From positions 1 to 62,839 of the forward strand of contig JBNGIS010020677.1 of the NCBI GenBank assembly GCA_049999725.1: DNA of 62,839 bases, written 5' to 3'. Position 1 is the first letter of the stretch; each line of letters starts with the position of its first letter. Shown in pieces: positions 23,880-35,305 of this stretch. Made by a program: the position numbers and the translations under genes. The DNA is from Haplomitrium mnioides (Eukaryota > Marchantiophyta > Haplomitriopsida > Calobryales). The notes beneath the pieces are model-generated. The model saw only the letters and a list, made by a program, of their open reading frames with translations. It was not told the DNA's origin and did not search any database.

Positions 23880-24470
23880 CAAAGGGTGTATAAGCTTCAT
23901 CAGTCTAGGCTTGCAAGAAGTTCTAAGTACCGCTTTGAATTACATGCACGTAGGGGGTTCAAAGTTTTGCTTCAAAGTCTATGCCATAGGGCTTTAGTAG
24001 TCCATGTAGGATCAAGGCTCCAAGCTTTGTTTCAAGGTCCATATGCGCAAAGGATCCATTTTTCCATGCACTTAGGGGGTTCTGCATTTTGCTTCAAAGT
24101 TCTTGCCCACACAAGCTTCATCAGTCCAAGTGCAAAAGATTTTGAGAATTGATTCAATAACCAAGTGCATGGGGTTCCATTTTGGAATCATTGAATGCAT
24201 AAGTTTAAGTAGTAATTGTGCATATAGGCTTCATCAGTCCAATTACGTAGGAGGTTCGAGTTGCAATTTGAAGTTAATGTACGTATAATCTTCATCAATC
24301 AAAGCCGACATGGTGTTTGTAGCTCTACTTCAGAACCCATGCACATATAGGCTTATGTATTCCATGTGCCTATAGACTTTAGTAGTTAATGCATGCAATG
24401 GGTTCTGAGTTCAACTTCAAAGTTCATGTGCACATAGGGCTAACTAGTCTATGCATGCAAAGGCTTTCAA
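23880..24470. repeat. Degenerate minisatellite
   Basis: Loose repeats of about 70 bp built from CTTCATCAGTCC, ATGCACGTAGGGGGTTC and TTTGCTTCAAAGTCTATG, with the GCATATAGGCTT core common to the other minisatellites. The overlapping open frame 23,811-24,152 is repeat sequence. Confidence 0.65.
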
Positions 24471-24529
24471 GCAATGAGTAGGTAGGAATGAACATAGTAC
24501 TTTTTCTTAGGCCTAAATTGTTTGATTAT

Positions 24530-24736
24530 CAAATAAATAAGGTTGTAGTTATAAGGAAAGTCTTCAATTGCCAAAGTAAAATCTTGGGGTTTAACTAACC
24601 CTTTCAATAAGAGTGTATTGGGCTCTTTGTGGATTTGATAAAAGATCACATTGAGTCCATCTACATAGGAATGTAGATCAAGCTCATTTGCAACCAAAGC
24701 TTCCTCTGAACTAGGAAAACACTTCTTCTCACTCAA
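24530..24736 (-). pseudogene. Methylase-like copy 1, exon with motif IV
   Basis: In sense, it reads SSEEALVANELDLHSYVDGL, YQIHKEPNTLLLKGLVKP and FTLAIEDFPYNYNL. Copy 2 has DLMSYVDRVNVAYYQVHRES, LNDLVKPRGFTLATV and DFPYGYNLWEYM at 53,670-53,490. DFPY sits in the position of the (D/S)PPY catalytic loop of amino-methyltransferases. A possible acceptor, TTTTCCTAG, precedes SSEEAL. After NL the sequence diverges into repeat DNA. Confidence 0.55.
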
Positions 24737-25009
24737 TGAGTTTCCACTCTTTTGCCTTTTGGTAGTGGAGCAAAAAAGCTAGAGGATTCAAGACCAAGAT
24801 GAAAGATTGGTCCAGTTCTTTAGCCACCTCCTTCGTGCTCCAATCTTTTTGTTTTCCATTAGCAATCATAGTCAACTTTTTTGCAAGTTGGCATTTCACT
24901 ATTTTGTCATTTTAGAAAAACCAAAATGAAATGGATCCACAACAATTTCATCATATCAAAATAAATAAAAAATCATTTGAAAACAATAAGAACATGTAGT
25001 CCATATGCG

Positions 25010-25290
25010 TAGGGACTCATGGGTCCACGTTAGTAAGGGCTAGTGAGTTTATGCTAGAATGAACTTGCAAATCCATGGGCACATTTACTCAAAAGTCTAA
25101 ACACACTTGGATTTGCGAATCCATGTGCACATAGACTAGCGAATCTATGCTAGTAAGAACCAAAAAGTCCCAAGGCACAAAGACCACCTAGTCTATGCAC
25201 ACACATACTTGCTAGTCTATGCACATTTGGACTTGCGAGTCCATGAACGCATGGACTAGCAAGGACCAAAGAGTTCTTGCATGCATGGAC
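25010..25290. repeat. Palindromic minisatellite in copy 1 (downstream intron)
   Basis: Degenerate units of roughly 25-30 bp around CGAGTCCATGNNCNCATGGACTAG, for example GAGTCCATGAACGCATGGACT near 25,240. It corresponds in position to 53,950-54,270 in copy 2. Confidence 0.65.
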
Positions 25291-25439
25291 TTATTAAGCT
25301 AGCAATACAAATTGAATATGAAAATAAAGAAATTATCAAAAGTCTCTTGAAATTTAAGTTGAAAGAGGACATGTTTGATTCCTTGGTATGAATAGTAATT
25401 CCATCCATGCCTCCTCTCAGGTCTAATAACAGACCTCAA

Positions 25440-25770
25440 AAAGAAATGACTTCGCCATCACCATAAAAACTTTATATTTCTCTAGTTTCTGAGACACATC
25501 GTCAAATTGAGAGTTTTCTAGCCTCTTATCTCTTCAAAAAAGAAATTTTAATGTCATCTTGAAGACCTTATAGAGATCTCTAAGATGTCAACCTCATATC
25601 TTTCATTCATTATCCTTCACCTTGGGTTTTTGGCCCTTGACTTGGTTCTTCTCTCATATGGCAAACATTGTTTATTGTAGTGTCCACCATTCCTCACTAA
25701 TATGGCTGGAGTCAGCTTCTTCCTTGGCTGACTTGGCTTCTTTTCAGATGAGCCTTCAGCAAGCTAAAGT
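25440..25770 (-). pseudogene. Methylase-like copy 1, middle exon region
   Basis: Aligns with 54,440-54,730 of copy 2. Shared sense-strand blocks include GAGAAGAACCNAGT, the CCCAAGG block and AAATTAAAATTTC-type text. Every frame is interrupted. A Lys- and Pro-rich stretch (SSEKKPSQPRKK, about 25,750) may be the counterpart of the basic Ser/Pro region of copy 2. Confidence 0.5.
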
Positions 25771-26039
25771 GCTTTCCACTTAGCTACTGCTAATGGTTAT
25801 GCCATTGCTTTGCGAGAGACACTGGCCACACTTGGGTGCGGAATATATTGCGCAACATTCAATTTATGCTTCAATTTAATAATTTTGAGAGATAGTGTTA
25901 ACTTTAAAAAAATCTCTCTCTACGCACTTTGTGTCGTAGCATATATTGACAAAGTCACAAGGATACTGCGCCAACTGAAACAAAATGTAAATGTTGGAAA
26001 CCTAAAATCTCAAACGCGTTGGTGTGCCAACCATTGGAA

Positions 26040-26240
26040 TTATAGAGACTCAACGCACATAGACTCTTGAGTCTATATGCGCATAGACTGACGAGTCCTA
26101 CATGTTTGGACTCGGGAGTCCATGCTTGTTAAGACTCCATGGTCATGCAAGCATGGACTCTTGAGTCAAGGAGAGTTTTTGCTATGTTGGACTTGATATT
26201 GCATACGCACATATACCATCAAGTATTTGCATGCAAGAAA
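26040..26240. repeat. Palindromic minisatellite in copy 1 (upstream intron)
   Basis: Units such as GACTCTTGAGTCTATATGCG and GACTCGGGAGTCCATGC, with the same core as the 55,815-56,130 array at the corresponding place in copy 2. Confidence 0.65.
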
Positions 26241-26266
26241 TCAGCAACAGAAATGAAAAGTAAAAG

Positions 26267-26463
26267 TGTTGTTAAAAGAAATCAAAATTAGCTCTAGTTA
26301 GTACTTATCTAATTATAGTTAGATAAGAAGGTAGTTATAACGTCCATAGGAGAGGAGGAAGATATTGAGAGATATACCCATGTATTAAAATATATGAGAA
26401 GAAGAAATATGTAGAATATAAGTGATTGGAGCAATTGCCACAATTTGTTTATGCTTTATTACA
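26267..26463 (+). repeat. 5' LTR of element G (197 bp)
   Basis: Starts TGTTGTTAAAAGAAATC and ends TTTATTACA. It matches 30,504-30,695, sharing TTAGTACTTATCTAA, GAAGGTAGTTATAAC, AGAGAGGAGG-like text and ATATAAGTGATTGGAG. Confidence 0.85.
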
Positions 26464-26476
26464 CGTTATCAGCATG
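26464..26476 (+). other. Primer-binding-site-like sequence of element G
   Basis: CGTTATCAGCATG directly after the 5' LTR; compare TGTTATCAACACG in copia A and TGTTATCAGCAC in copia C. Confidence 0.55.
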
Positions 26477-29400
26477 TAACAACATTTTTGTTCTATTTAC
26501 ATTTAGAAATATTTAGAACATGAAGATTAGAAAGATAATTTTATTTTTCCTATATATTGCTCATTGTACATTGATGTTGCATTCAAGAACCATGAAAAAG
26601 GTCTCTATGTCCCTGAAAGGTGCAGATGTGAAAGCTTTTGAAGAGAACTGAGATTATTCTCATCCAACTATTGCAAAATGAAAAAAGAAAAAGAGAAGAT
26701 CCAAGAAATTTTGGATCGAATGTGCTCTTAACTTCAAAAGCAAGAGCGTAATGTTAAAAATCTGCACCAACAACTTGAAAAAACTTCATGGTTACTTAAA
26801 CTAGGTGCCTAATTGATGTGAAAATCAACATGGAATTTTGCAGCGATGTATATTTCCAACAACAGATTGCAAAAAAGGGAGCAGTTGCAACACCAGCCCA
26901 ATGCAGATAGATGGAATTTTTGTAATGCTCCATTGCAGCCATTTGAGTTGGCAGGTGGCATGAGACTTTTTGTAGAATATGGACTCAGGTTCATTGGTAA
27001 TTGTAACTCTTGAAATTTTAGAACTTGATGACTAAAAGAGAAAAAAAATTTGATTTTTACAAGGACAGTTGTGTTCACAAGTGATTTGGAGAGTTGGTAT
27101 CCTATGGTGGTATGGCGTATGAAGGAAGTGACCATGGATCTCAAAATTCTCTCGGTAGTCAATGCTTAAGAAGCATGTAAAGGGGTGAAGTTGAAAGAAG
27201 GGTCCACTTTAGAGTTTTGCCCAATGTGAGGTTAGAGCACATATTCCATCAAATGTAATTTCACTTCTTTTCTCCCAAGCCCACAAAATCCTGGGGCCCT
27301 TTCAACTCAATTATGGCTTCCATTCATGTTGTGCAGGTGTACCATGTTTAAGACTTCAAACCATATGGAACAGCTTTGGATCTCCAAAGAATGCAACCGT
27401 AGCAACATCGAGTGTCACAACCTGCCAAGAGAGTCATGATGTTTCTCTTGCTAGTTATTCTAGAGCATACTTGCACTAGTGACAAAAGACAACAACTCAA
27501 AGATCAAAACATATTGCTTGATTTGTTTTGGATTACTTGTACAATAAAAAAAACTCCAAGTCTACATTTGTGGAGTTTTTTAAGGTTTGATACATGTTGC
27601 CTCAAAGGGTTTTTGGCCTGCCTTTCAACATATGTTTTGGTCTTAGCCAACGAGGCACATGAAATTTTGAAATTGTTGCTTCTCTCAACACACTCCAGCT
27701 CTTTTGCTATGCACTAGAGAGTCAATTTTGGCTACAAACCAATCTACCATTGTTTGAACATGTTCAAGTCAACTCAATGAAGTGAAAGTTGATCAAAATT
27801 GTACATACTATATTTATTCATCAAGGCGTCTAAATTTCTTGCTTAAGGCTTGACTTTATTTAAAAAACAAGGAACAAAGAACCTTAATGAAAATCAAATG
27901 ACAAACTTCCAAGGAAAATGTGCAACCATCAACTCAAAAAATCTTCTCATCAAAGAAGATCGAATAACAACCTAAGAAAATCAAAGAAGCATATTGCAGA
28001 ATTCTAGATCAAAGAAAAAAAAATGCAGAGCTAATTAAATTAAGAAACAAAGATCAAAGAAATTTAAAAAAATCAGATCAACCAAATATTGAACCTGCAT
28101 TGAAAGATTTTTTAAGAAGTCAGCCGCTCGACAAACTTAAAAATGAAAATTTGATCAGTTGAAGAAAAAACTAAAGCTCACTGAAAGAAGGGGTTGGCAC
28201 CAATTAAATTATAACACAAAACCAGCAGTAATAGAAAAAATAGAGCAATGTCTACACAAAATGCATCCACTCAAACCAAATAAGTAGAAGAGACTTGGAA
28301 GGAAATCAAAAGGCAAAAGTCAGAGGAACAACAACGAATGGTCCTTCATATTGCCGTCAAATAGGGTATATATCTGCACATAATGTGACACAAAAACACC
28401 TAGAAGCTGAAATACATCCAATACATGGATGTTAAATAGCAAGTGACCAAAAAAGTTGATGAGATGTGTGAGTCTCAACAAGGATTGTGAAGGCGATGTT
28501 CCACAAAGGGAACTCTATGTTTGAATGTTGTGAAGGAAGACATGATGAACAACAAAAAACATAAAAATTTTAAATGATGGAGAAGACAGATCCTATCAGT
28601 CTTATCATTCTATTTTCTATTTTGAAAATCCTATGAACCTTCAAGGAAGCCCCCTTTCAACGATTCTCTTCAATTAACCTCTGCCTCAAATTTGAAACAT
28701 TGTTATGATTTTTATTCTAGAACATACTAAATCAAATTCTATTTGAATATACCTTAGGAAATACTACAGATGATCAAGCTACTAACATTGATGAGGCTAA
28801 TTAGACTGAAATCTAGCAAAATCATTGTTGTTCTTTTTTGCTATTGTTATCTCAAAAATCGAATGTAGAATTCAAGGAAAGAAACTTGTTTTTAATGGAA
28901 AGAACTACATGATGCAATATACATTCCAACAAACAACAACACAAATCAACATTTGAGGAGCAAAGATGTGCTAGGAAAGAACATCATACCTACAACAAAG
29001 AAAGACAAGAAGTCACACAACGAGAAGAAATCATGAAAGCAAATATTTGTCATTTTCTAATTATTTGGTACAATTCAATTTAGAGCACTCATAAGAATAC
29101 ATATAGTATCTGAAAGACAAATTATCAGTCTCATTATCTTTTTTTGTTTATTTGAAAATAAAATTTAAACCATCCGACCATGAATGCAAATGAAATTTTC
29201 ATTTCCAATCATTGACATTAGATGGGACAAACTACCAAGTACCCACCATGTAGAAGAAGGCTAGGGTTGATTGGAAAAAAAATAGGAAAATGCAATCAAA
29301 CTCTTAGCTAAGTTCTCTAATTCAAAGAGTTCTCACATTGATCAAAAGAGATTTGGCAAAGGTGAGGAGGAGAGAGCTGGCAAAACTATACCAGATTTGC

Positions 29401-30493
29401 AATATGAAATGAGACATATTGCTTCTGCTGAGTATGTGAATGCGCACATCGCTATAGAAAGACCTTCAGCCCCAACTCATACACATGTGCTACACGCATC
29501 GAATCAGCCTATAGCTTATGGACTTCTCAGTGGAGCTTCTACTAAGTGCTGGAAGTGGCATAATAATCATGAAGAACCTCTTGCTAAGCAAGAACAAAAA
29601 TCACAAAAGTATACTACACACACTAGAGTGAGGACCTTCAGTTCTACATACGAGAAGTGTGTTATGCACAGATAGAAATGGACTTACAGTCCAAACCCAA
29701 CAAAGTTTACTAAATACACCAAGAGTTAAAAGCACTCTACAACCTACTTTGCATGATAGCCTACTACGAATACTAAAAAGACTAGAAGAGAATTGATTAC
29801 CCAAGTTCTACACTCAATATATGGGCTTAAGCAAAGGGGAAAAACTTGGTACAAGTAGTTCAAAGCAAAAATGCTAACACTTGATTTCATTAATTACTAA
29901 AATCAAACAAGGAACACCTATATTTCCTTATCTATTGCACGTTGTGATTGACTATATTTATAACCAAAAATGACTTGTCATGATGTTTCAAAAACATGAA
30001 CCAAAATTTTCAAAAAAATGCATAAGTAAAAATTCATATGTTGTTTATTACATTAACAAAGACACAAATTACTAGTCTAGACTATGAGAGATCATGAGCC
30101 TTTACATTCAATGACAAACTATTTGCATACAACAACTATTTACTATTCAGACTAGAGATGTAGTTGATATTATCTCATCACAAGTTATGCAATGGCCAAG
30201 TCTACATTTTTTCATGACCATGCGACACATGCCCATTACTAAATAGAACCTAAGATTTTCTATCAACTTACATCACATACAATTTAGTGCCACTATTAGC
30301 CATATACTTTTACTTGTCAACAATAGATGGTTATGTTACTTTATCTTTTTATAGTTTCTACATATGTGAAATCGATGAACTTTTTCCCTTTGAGAAATAA
30401 GAAGGGTTTTAATGAGGCCAAACCATTTTAGAGCCATCCTAGAGTTAGACTTTCTCTTTTTGTTGTGGTTGATTTATTTACTCTCTAATCAAC
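26477..30493 (+). other. Interior of element G, no recognised protein
   Basis: Open stretches exist but none matches a family known to me. The most coding-like are 26,835-27,015, frame containing RWNFCNAPLQPFELAGGM, and 27,238-27,470, frame containing FSQAHKILGPFQLNYGFHSC and SPKNATVATSSVTTCQESHD. Longer frames at 27,412-27,717 and 29,397-29,675 look like chance or repeat-derived. Much of 27,780-29,300 is A-rich. These stretches could be decayed Gag or captured host sequence; I cannot decide which. Confidence 0.4.
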
Positions 30494-30503
30494 CAAGAGG
30501 GAG
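30494..30503 (+). other. Polypurine tract of element G
   Basis: CAAGAGGGAG, identical to the tract before the copia A 3' LTR (53,172-53,181). Confidence 0.7.
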
Positions 30504-30695
30504 TAAAGAGAAATCAAACTTAACTCCAATTAGTACTTATCTAACCATGGTTAGAGAAGAAGGTAGTTATAACCTCTATAAGAGAGGAGGTAGATATAGA
30601 GAGATACATCCATATATGAAAATACATGAGAAGAAGAGAAACATAGAATATAAGTGATTGGAGAGACTGCCACAATTTGTATATGCTCTATAACA
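30504..30695 (+). repeat. 3' LTR of element G (192 bp)
   Basis: Begins TAAAGAGAAATC, having lost part of the TGTTGTTAAA start seen in the 5' LTR, and ends CTCTATAACA. The AAAAG duplication follows it. Confidence 0.85.
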
Positions 30696-30704
30696 AAAAG
30701 AAAA

Positions 30705-31090
30705 ATGTCTTGCCTCTTTGTTCAAGTATGCCTCAATCAAATCCATGTTGAAGGCGTCTTTGTCACCAACTTCTTCAATAACAAATTTCTTTGAGGAGGC
30801 TTTGCATAAGCCAATGCCCTTCTCACTTGTAATAAGGAGTCCAAAATGGGCTCTATTTCTTGCATGCACCATAGTCACATGCGCAAGTTTTCCCATATTG
30901 TATTTTCAAACTTCCCATAACAAAGGTAAATATGGTCATATGGGTACTTATTTATTCCACACATAATCAACTATTTGTTGGATAATCTTGGTAGCTCTAT
31001 AGGTTTGATGATGTCCATTTATTGATTTGGCTTGGCCTTAGCAAGCTTTGCTACTAGTGTCTTTTCTTCCATCTTCACAGCTCTCATAAA
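30705..31090 (-). pseudogene. Methylase-like copy 1, 5' exon
   Basis: The clean part of the frame begins MGKLAHVTMVHARNRAHFGL and continues LITSEKGIGLCKASSKKF to IEAYLNKEAR. Copy 2 at 56,381-56,205 has MGLLVQITMIQEEHKAHMGL, LVHSKNTVTLFKTSLKKL and LKETYNDDK. The exon ends near GGCAAGAC, where copy 2 has a GTAAAA donor, so the donor has become GC. No domain was recognised. The exon probably extends further upstream, since copy 2 stays open to about 56,520. Confidence 0.5.
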
Positions 31091-32574
31091 TCAAAGAAAA
31101 AGAAGGTTAAAAAAACAACAAATTCTAGCATGAAAATGGGAGGCAAAACATAACTAAGTTGTAAGTAATCATGAAATTGCTCTTCACAAACAAAAACAAA
31201 TATGACAAGCTTACTTGTGATAATGGAAAGAAACTTCCTATCCCAATTTCTTTTATACCTTAAAATTAAAAAATGTTTCTCATGCCAAGAAAATCATTCG
31301 TGTAGCTTTTGCCTGATGGTGACAAAAAATAGTATATAAAGCATCGACGATATGCATGTGTTTTTTTCTTTCTCTAAACATTTTGCCATTATTTAAATTG
31401 ATTTAGTTTTCTACCTTTTTTTGTCTATTTCAAACAACATAAGTGTTAAGAGGCAAAAAGTCATTGAAATTTAAGGATTTATGCTCTTAGAAAATATTTA
31501 CAACTGGATAACAAGGTGATCATTTTTCAAATCGTCAAGTTGAGCACAAAAAATTAGTAAATCAAAAGCATCAAGGGTGGTGGCCAATATCTTGGGTTAA
31601 AATATGTTAGTTTTATAACAAGATATATCAATGGATGACGATTATAGGAGTGAACCCTATAGGATAAAGGAGTGTCCGCTATGTGCACATAGGATCTAGG
31701 AGTCAACTTTTTTTGCAAAGAGGGCATAACCTACAAGTGAATGATCAAAGTGTACTCCTTCAAAGGATGTCAAAATTATCAAACCCTATACCTATGTATG
31801 GGGTTTAATACTCCAACAAAACTTCATTACTCCAAAACTTAAGCTCTTCCAGTAGAATCCAAGCAAAAGAATGGCACTTTAAAGATTAGTTGGTAGCAAT
31901 AACATCATTATCTTGAAAATATTGTTGAAGTGTCTTTGTTGGCAACTAATAAAGACCATGATTAAAAATGTATTTGTTAAAAAGACTCTAAGAACAAAAT
32001 TGCAAGACCAGTTACAATTTTATTGCAATTTGTTTTCTCCTTTAGAAACATTCAATCAAATTGTTAATTTCACTTAAGCTGGACTTGAAACAATGACAAG
32101 AGGGATATAAGTTAGAGAAAAGAAACTAATCAAATCTTCATGTGAAAGTTCAGGCAATGATGCTTAATCAAGAAAATATTTCTTTGGAAAAATCGCTCAA
32201 GGCTACAAATATTGTGGAAAAAAACATGCCATATATTCAAAACATTTGTGAGGATTATGTTTCCACTTGGTCGAGTCATCTCACAGCTCAAACTTGTTTG
32301 CCTAGATTCAAGTGAACCAAACTATACTTTGAATGATGTTGAAGATCTTGAAGACAATATTTTGTCTTCAATAGCTAGATTTGCATATGGAATTGACCAG
32401 TCAAGCAAAAGAGTTTTTTTTATTTAGGCCAAAAACCCAAACAAGTAAATCTTCTATGTGATAATTTGTTGCCAAAAGTCTATTATGACAAGAGCTTTAT
32501 GAAAGTGAAACTTGATCCACTATCAATTTTGAAGTTGAGGAGGATTTCACGTTGCCTTCTTTTTAGAGGATGAT
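31091..32574. other. Upstream region of methylase-like copy 1, no gene assigned
   Basis: 31,190-31,740 parallels 56,690-57,290 upstream of copy 2. Shared text includes AATGGAAAGAAACTT, GTATATAAAGCAT and GAACCCTAT near GCACATAGGATC. The TATATAAAGC block could be a promoter element on either strand. At 32,150-32,430 a plus-strand stretch reads QENISLEKSLKATNIVEKNM and DYVSTWSSHLTAQTCLPRFK; I do not recognise it. Confidence 0.45.
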
Positions 32575-33135
32575 TTCATGTGCATAAGGCTCACTGTTGT
32601 TGTTTCTAACCCTATATATGCATAGAGTCTATGCAAAAAATTGATTTCTTTATTATTATTTGTAGCCTTAAATGCTCAAAAGGTTTATTGTTGTTGCTTT
32701 TAGCCATAGACATGTCTAGAGTCTATGCTTAGAAAATATTCTTTATTATTGTTTGTAGCCCTCAATGTAATTAAAATTCAATATTATTGTTTGCAAACCT
32801 TTGCATAGCTAGAGTCAGTCTAAGTATAAGATTCACTATTGTTGTTTGCAACCTTAGGTGCTCAAAAATCTAAGCATGTCTATAATTAGTTGTTATTGTT
32901 TCTAACTCTTTGCATGATTATTGTCCAAGAGCATGAGGGATTCTATATTGATTGTAAACTCAAACGTGCATAGGGCCCAAAACTAGCATGAGATATGTTG
33001 TTTTTGTTTCTATCTCCCAACATGCTTGGAGTCCAAATGTACATTAGAACTATTGTTGTTGTTTGTAAGACATGGCCTTATCAAGTCTATGAGCACTAAA
33101 GACTTAGACTCCTTACGCGCAATAGACTTAACGCA
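32575..33135. repeat. Degenerate minisatellite
   Basis: Repeats of about 60-70 bp combining TATTGTTGTTTGTAGCC with GCATAGAGTCTATGC. The latter half is palindromic (GCATAGA-GTCTATGC, 32,619-32,634) and is related to the other minisatellite cores. Confidence 0.65.
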
Positions 33136-33572
33136 CGTTTAGTGTTTGCTGTTGGTGTTGGCAACCCTTCAAGAGTTTGGGACTTTTTGAATGCACACAA
33201 TTTATTTCTTACTTGGTTCTCTTATAAGTACAAAGTTAGTGTTGTGGTTTCTAACTACCTTCTTGCTTTAGACTCCAAGTGCAAAGAGGCTTCATTTTTC
33301 TTTTTTCCCTCTATATTAAATACTTCTAGTTTCTCTTTGCAATCCTTTGCGTGCAAGACATTGCTCTCAACTTCCTTTCAAATTTTGACTTAAAATACCT
33401 CTTTCCAAAGGCTATTAATATACATTTTTTTGTTTTTTTATTGTAGTCAAATATAATTGCCAATTCTTTCCTGTTTGTGACCAACAAATGAAAGAAATAA
33501 CAAAATTTGCAAACCATTGAAAAAAAAATGTTATGTTGATTGCTAGATGTAATCAAGCATTGAATCATAGGT

Positions 33573-34409
33573 ATGGATCAAAATAAAACCATGATTCCAC
33601 ATTGTCCATCATTACCAAAGAATTTTGATATTGATTGTTTGGTGAGTGTACATGTTTTTGTCACTTTTGTTTTCACTCATAATCTTTCTTCGAGGGGTTT
33701 TTAACCTATAAAAACTTGAGAAGTGACTCCAACTTGACCTTTACAATGCTCAATAAAGTATTATGCAAGTTTTAAAGGTCACTATCTCAAATACTATATC
33801 TTTAGCTCAATTATACAACATGAAAGAATAGGAATTCCATTTGTTTTGGACATATTTGTCTCTTGACTACCAAGAATATCTTTCAAAAAATCAAAGTGGG
33901 ATTTCTTATAGTTGGTCATACCCATGAAAAATTGATCATATTTTCACAAGATTCTTGAAATGTTTGAAGGAAGTCAAGGATTTCATGCTAACAAGCTTTA
34001 GTAAGGGGAACAATTGTCGTATAATCCAAAACCACAAATAATTCTTCTACTAGAGAATTGGGATTTCAAATTGTTTCAACAACCTCTCTATTTGGTTCAA
34101 AAGATTAATGATATAACCTTCAATCAACAATTCAAGTTCAAGTTAAGGGGTTCAGATGTAAAGATTTGGAGTAAACAATTCTCAACACATGAGCTTTGGT
34201 TACCTCTGGATGGTATTCGACAACTAAAGTGTGTACCGCAAGCAAATATGGAAATTCTTAGTACAATGTGGATCTCCTTCAAGGCTTATTTTGAAATCAA
34301 AAGATCTCCAAAAGAAGAAAGAGAAGTTGATGATGAAATGGTCTTTGCAATTAATGACAACATAAGTGAGAACTTCTACAACTTCTTGACATATTCTGAC
34401 ATTTTGTAG
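33573..34409 (+). pseudogene. DUF7869-like protein remnant
   Basis: Plus-strand pieces follow the order of a repetitive plant protein family that I associate with DUF7869. MDQNKTMIPHCPSLPKNFD is at 33,573. A SNLTFTMLNKVLCKF stretch lies at 33,730-33,775. The motif VGFLIVGHTHE is at 33,895-33,935, followed one frame over by HIFTRFLKCLKEVKDFMLTS. Then comes a clean frame, 34,014-34,409, with DITFNQQFKFKLRGSDVKIW and THELWLPLDGIRQL. GHTHE followed by Asp and Phe-Ser/Thr is the most telling signature. Several frameshifts and stops occur. Family naming is from memory of the motif, not a search. Confidence 0.55.
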
Positions 34410-34634
34410 TGAAATGAGTTCTTTCTTTCCCAAAATGAGATTTCGCTGTATATCATTGAAAGAATACAAAGAGGACTCAAAATTGAATTCACATTTCTAG
34501 CTTCACAAACTAAAGTATTGATTCTCAAAACATTGGTATACCTTCTCAAGTTGATGTTAAGTAGCAAAATGAATTTGCTAAAATCAAATGTATACTTTGT
34601 CCATGTCAAGCAATATATGATGGAGCTTCTAAGA

Positions 34635-34656
34635 TAAGAGAGAGAGAGAGAGAGAA
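34635..34656. repeat. (GA)n microsatellite
   Basis: About ten GA units. Confidence 0.85.
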
Positions 34657-34903
34657 CTATTTCATATCAAGCGAAATACGATGACAAATTTTGCAACAGA
34701 AATGATGTGAAAACCCAAATGTTTATTTGTGTTGTTGCATCATTTGACCTAAATAACAAACTGTTTTGGATTGCAAAAGACCTCAAAATTTTGTCATTTA
34801 ATGAGGAAGGACCTCCAAACCCAAAAATGAGTATGTGTTCAATAATTTGTTTGTGAGGATGAGAATGTGTTTTTTGGACAAAACTTTAGAGTTAAAATAA
34901 CAT

Positions 34904-35160
34904 CCACAAAAAGAAAACGCAAATACAAATTACATATTGATGTGCTAGATGTAATAGAGATCACGACTCTCTCTTCTGATTTTCTTCTCACACAAAAAGT
35001 CAGTTGAGAAAAACCACTCTTGCAAATATAAAATCAAACATATTTGAATACAAGAGACCAAAGGCAATCTATCCTCAAGTGTTTGAAATAGAATCAAACA
35101 ATCTCATCAACACTAAGAGAGACCACAAGAATCTCGATGAGTCCTTGAAGCCAAAAACTC
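34904..35160. repeat. Dispersed repeat R1, copy 2
   Basis: Direct copy of 1-250. It ends just before the block (35,167-35,300) that has an inverted copy at 23,524-23,661. Confidence 0.7.
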
Positions 35161-35305
35161 ACTTTTTGTTCTTTTGATTGAATTTGAAGTTTTGAGCATT
35201 TTCATAGAAATTTAAGTATTTCATTAAATTTTGCATGCAAATATTTTATTTCAATCTAAAAAGCTTGTTGAAAATGTCAAAATCAAGGAAAAAAAACTCT
35301 CTAAA

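Larger units (their letters stand above)
26267..30695 (+). mobile_element. Non-autonomous short-LTR element G (4.4 kb)
   Basis: Two LTRs of 197 and 192 bp bound a 4.0-kb interior. A perfect 5-bp target duplication, AAAAG, lies at 26,262-26,266 and 30,696-30,700. A primer-site-like CGTTATCAGCATG follows the 5' LTR, and polypurine tract CAAGAGGGAG precedes the 3' LTR. I find no protease, integrase, RT or RNase H in the interior on either strand. The 10-nt tract is identical to that of copia A, and the primer site shares the core of A, C and F. G therefore probably used copia proteins supplied by other elements. Confidence 0.8.
24467..31090 (-). pseudogene. Methylase-like gene, copy 1 (interrupted, decayed)
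   Basis: Minus-strand counterpart of the gene at 45,352-56,520. Matching parts in order are a 5' exon (31,090-30,705), an exon region (25,770-25,440) and the exon with catalytic motif IV (24,736-24,530). Element G (26,267-30,695) sits just downstream of the first exon. The 3' half, with the SAM-binding motif, is missing because homology stops just after DFPYNYNL at about 24,540. Two minisatellites (26,040-26,240 and 25,010-25,290) fall at places matching minisatellites in copy 2. Stops and frameshifts mean it cannot make protein. Confidence 0.6.

Noticed and set aside
25010-26240. Regularly repeated palindromic units considered as a CRISPR-like array
   Set aside because: Units are degenerate, lack unique spacers of constant length and sit in plant introns; they are minisatellites.
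23487-35300. The whole 23.5-35.3 kb region as one DNA transposon with terminal inverted repeats
   Set aside because: The inverted match is short and diverged, no target duplication or transposase was seen, and the region contains independent elements.
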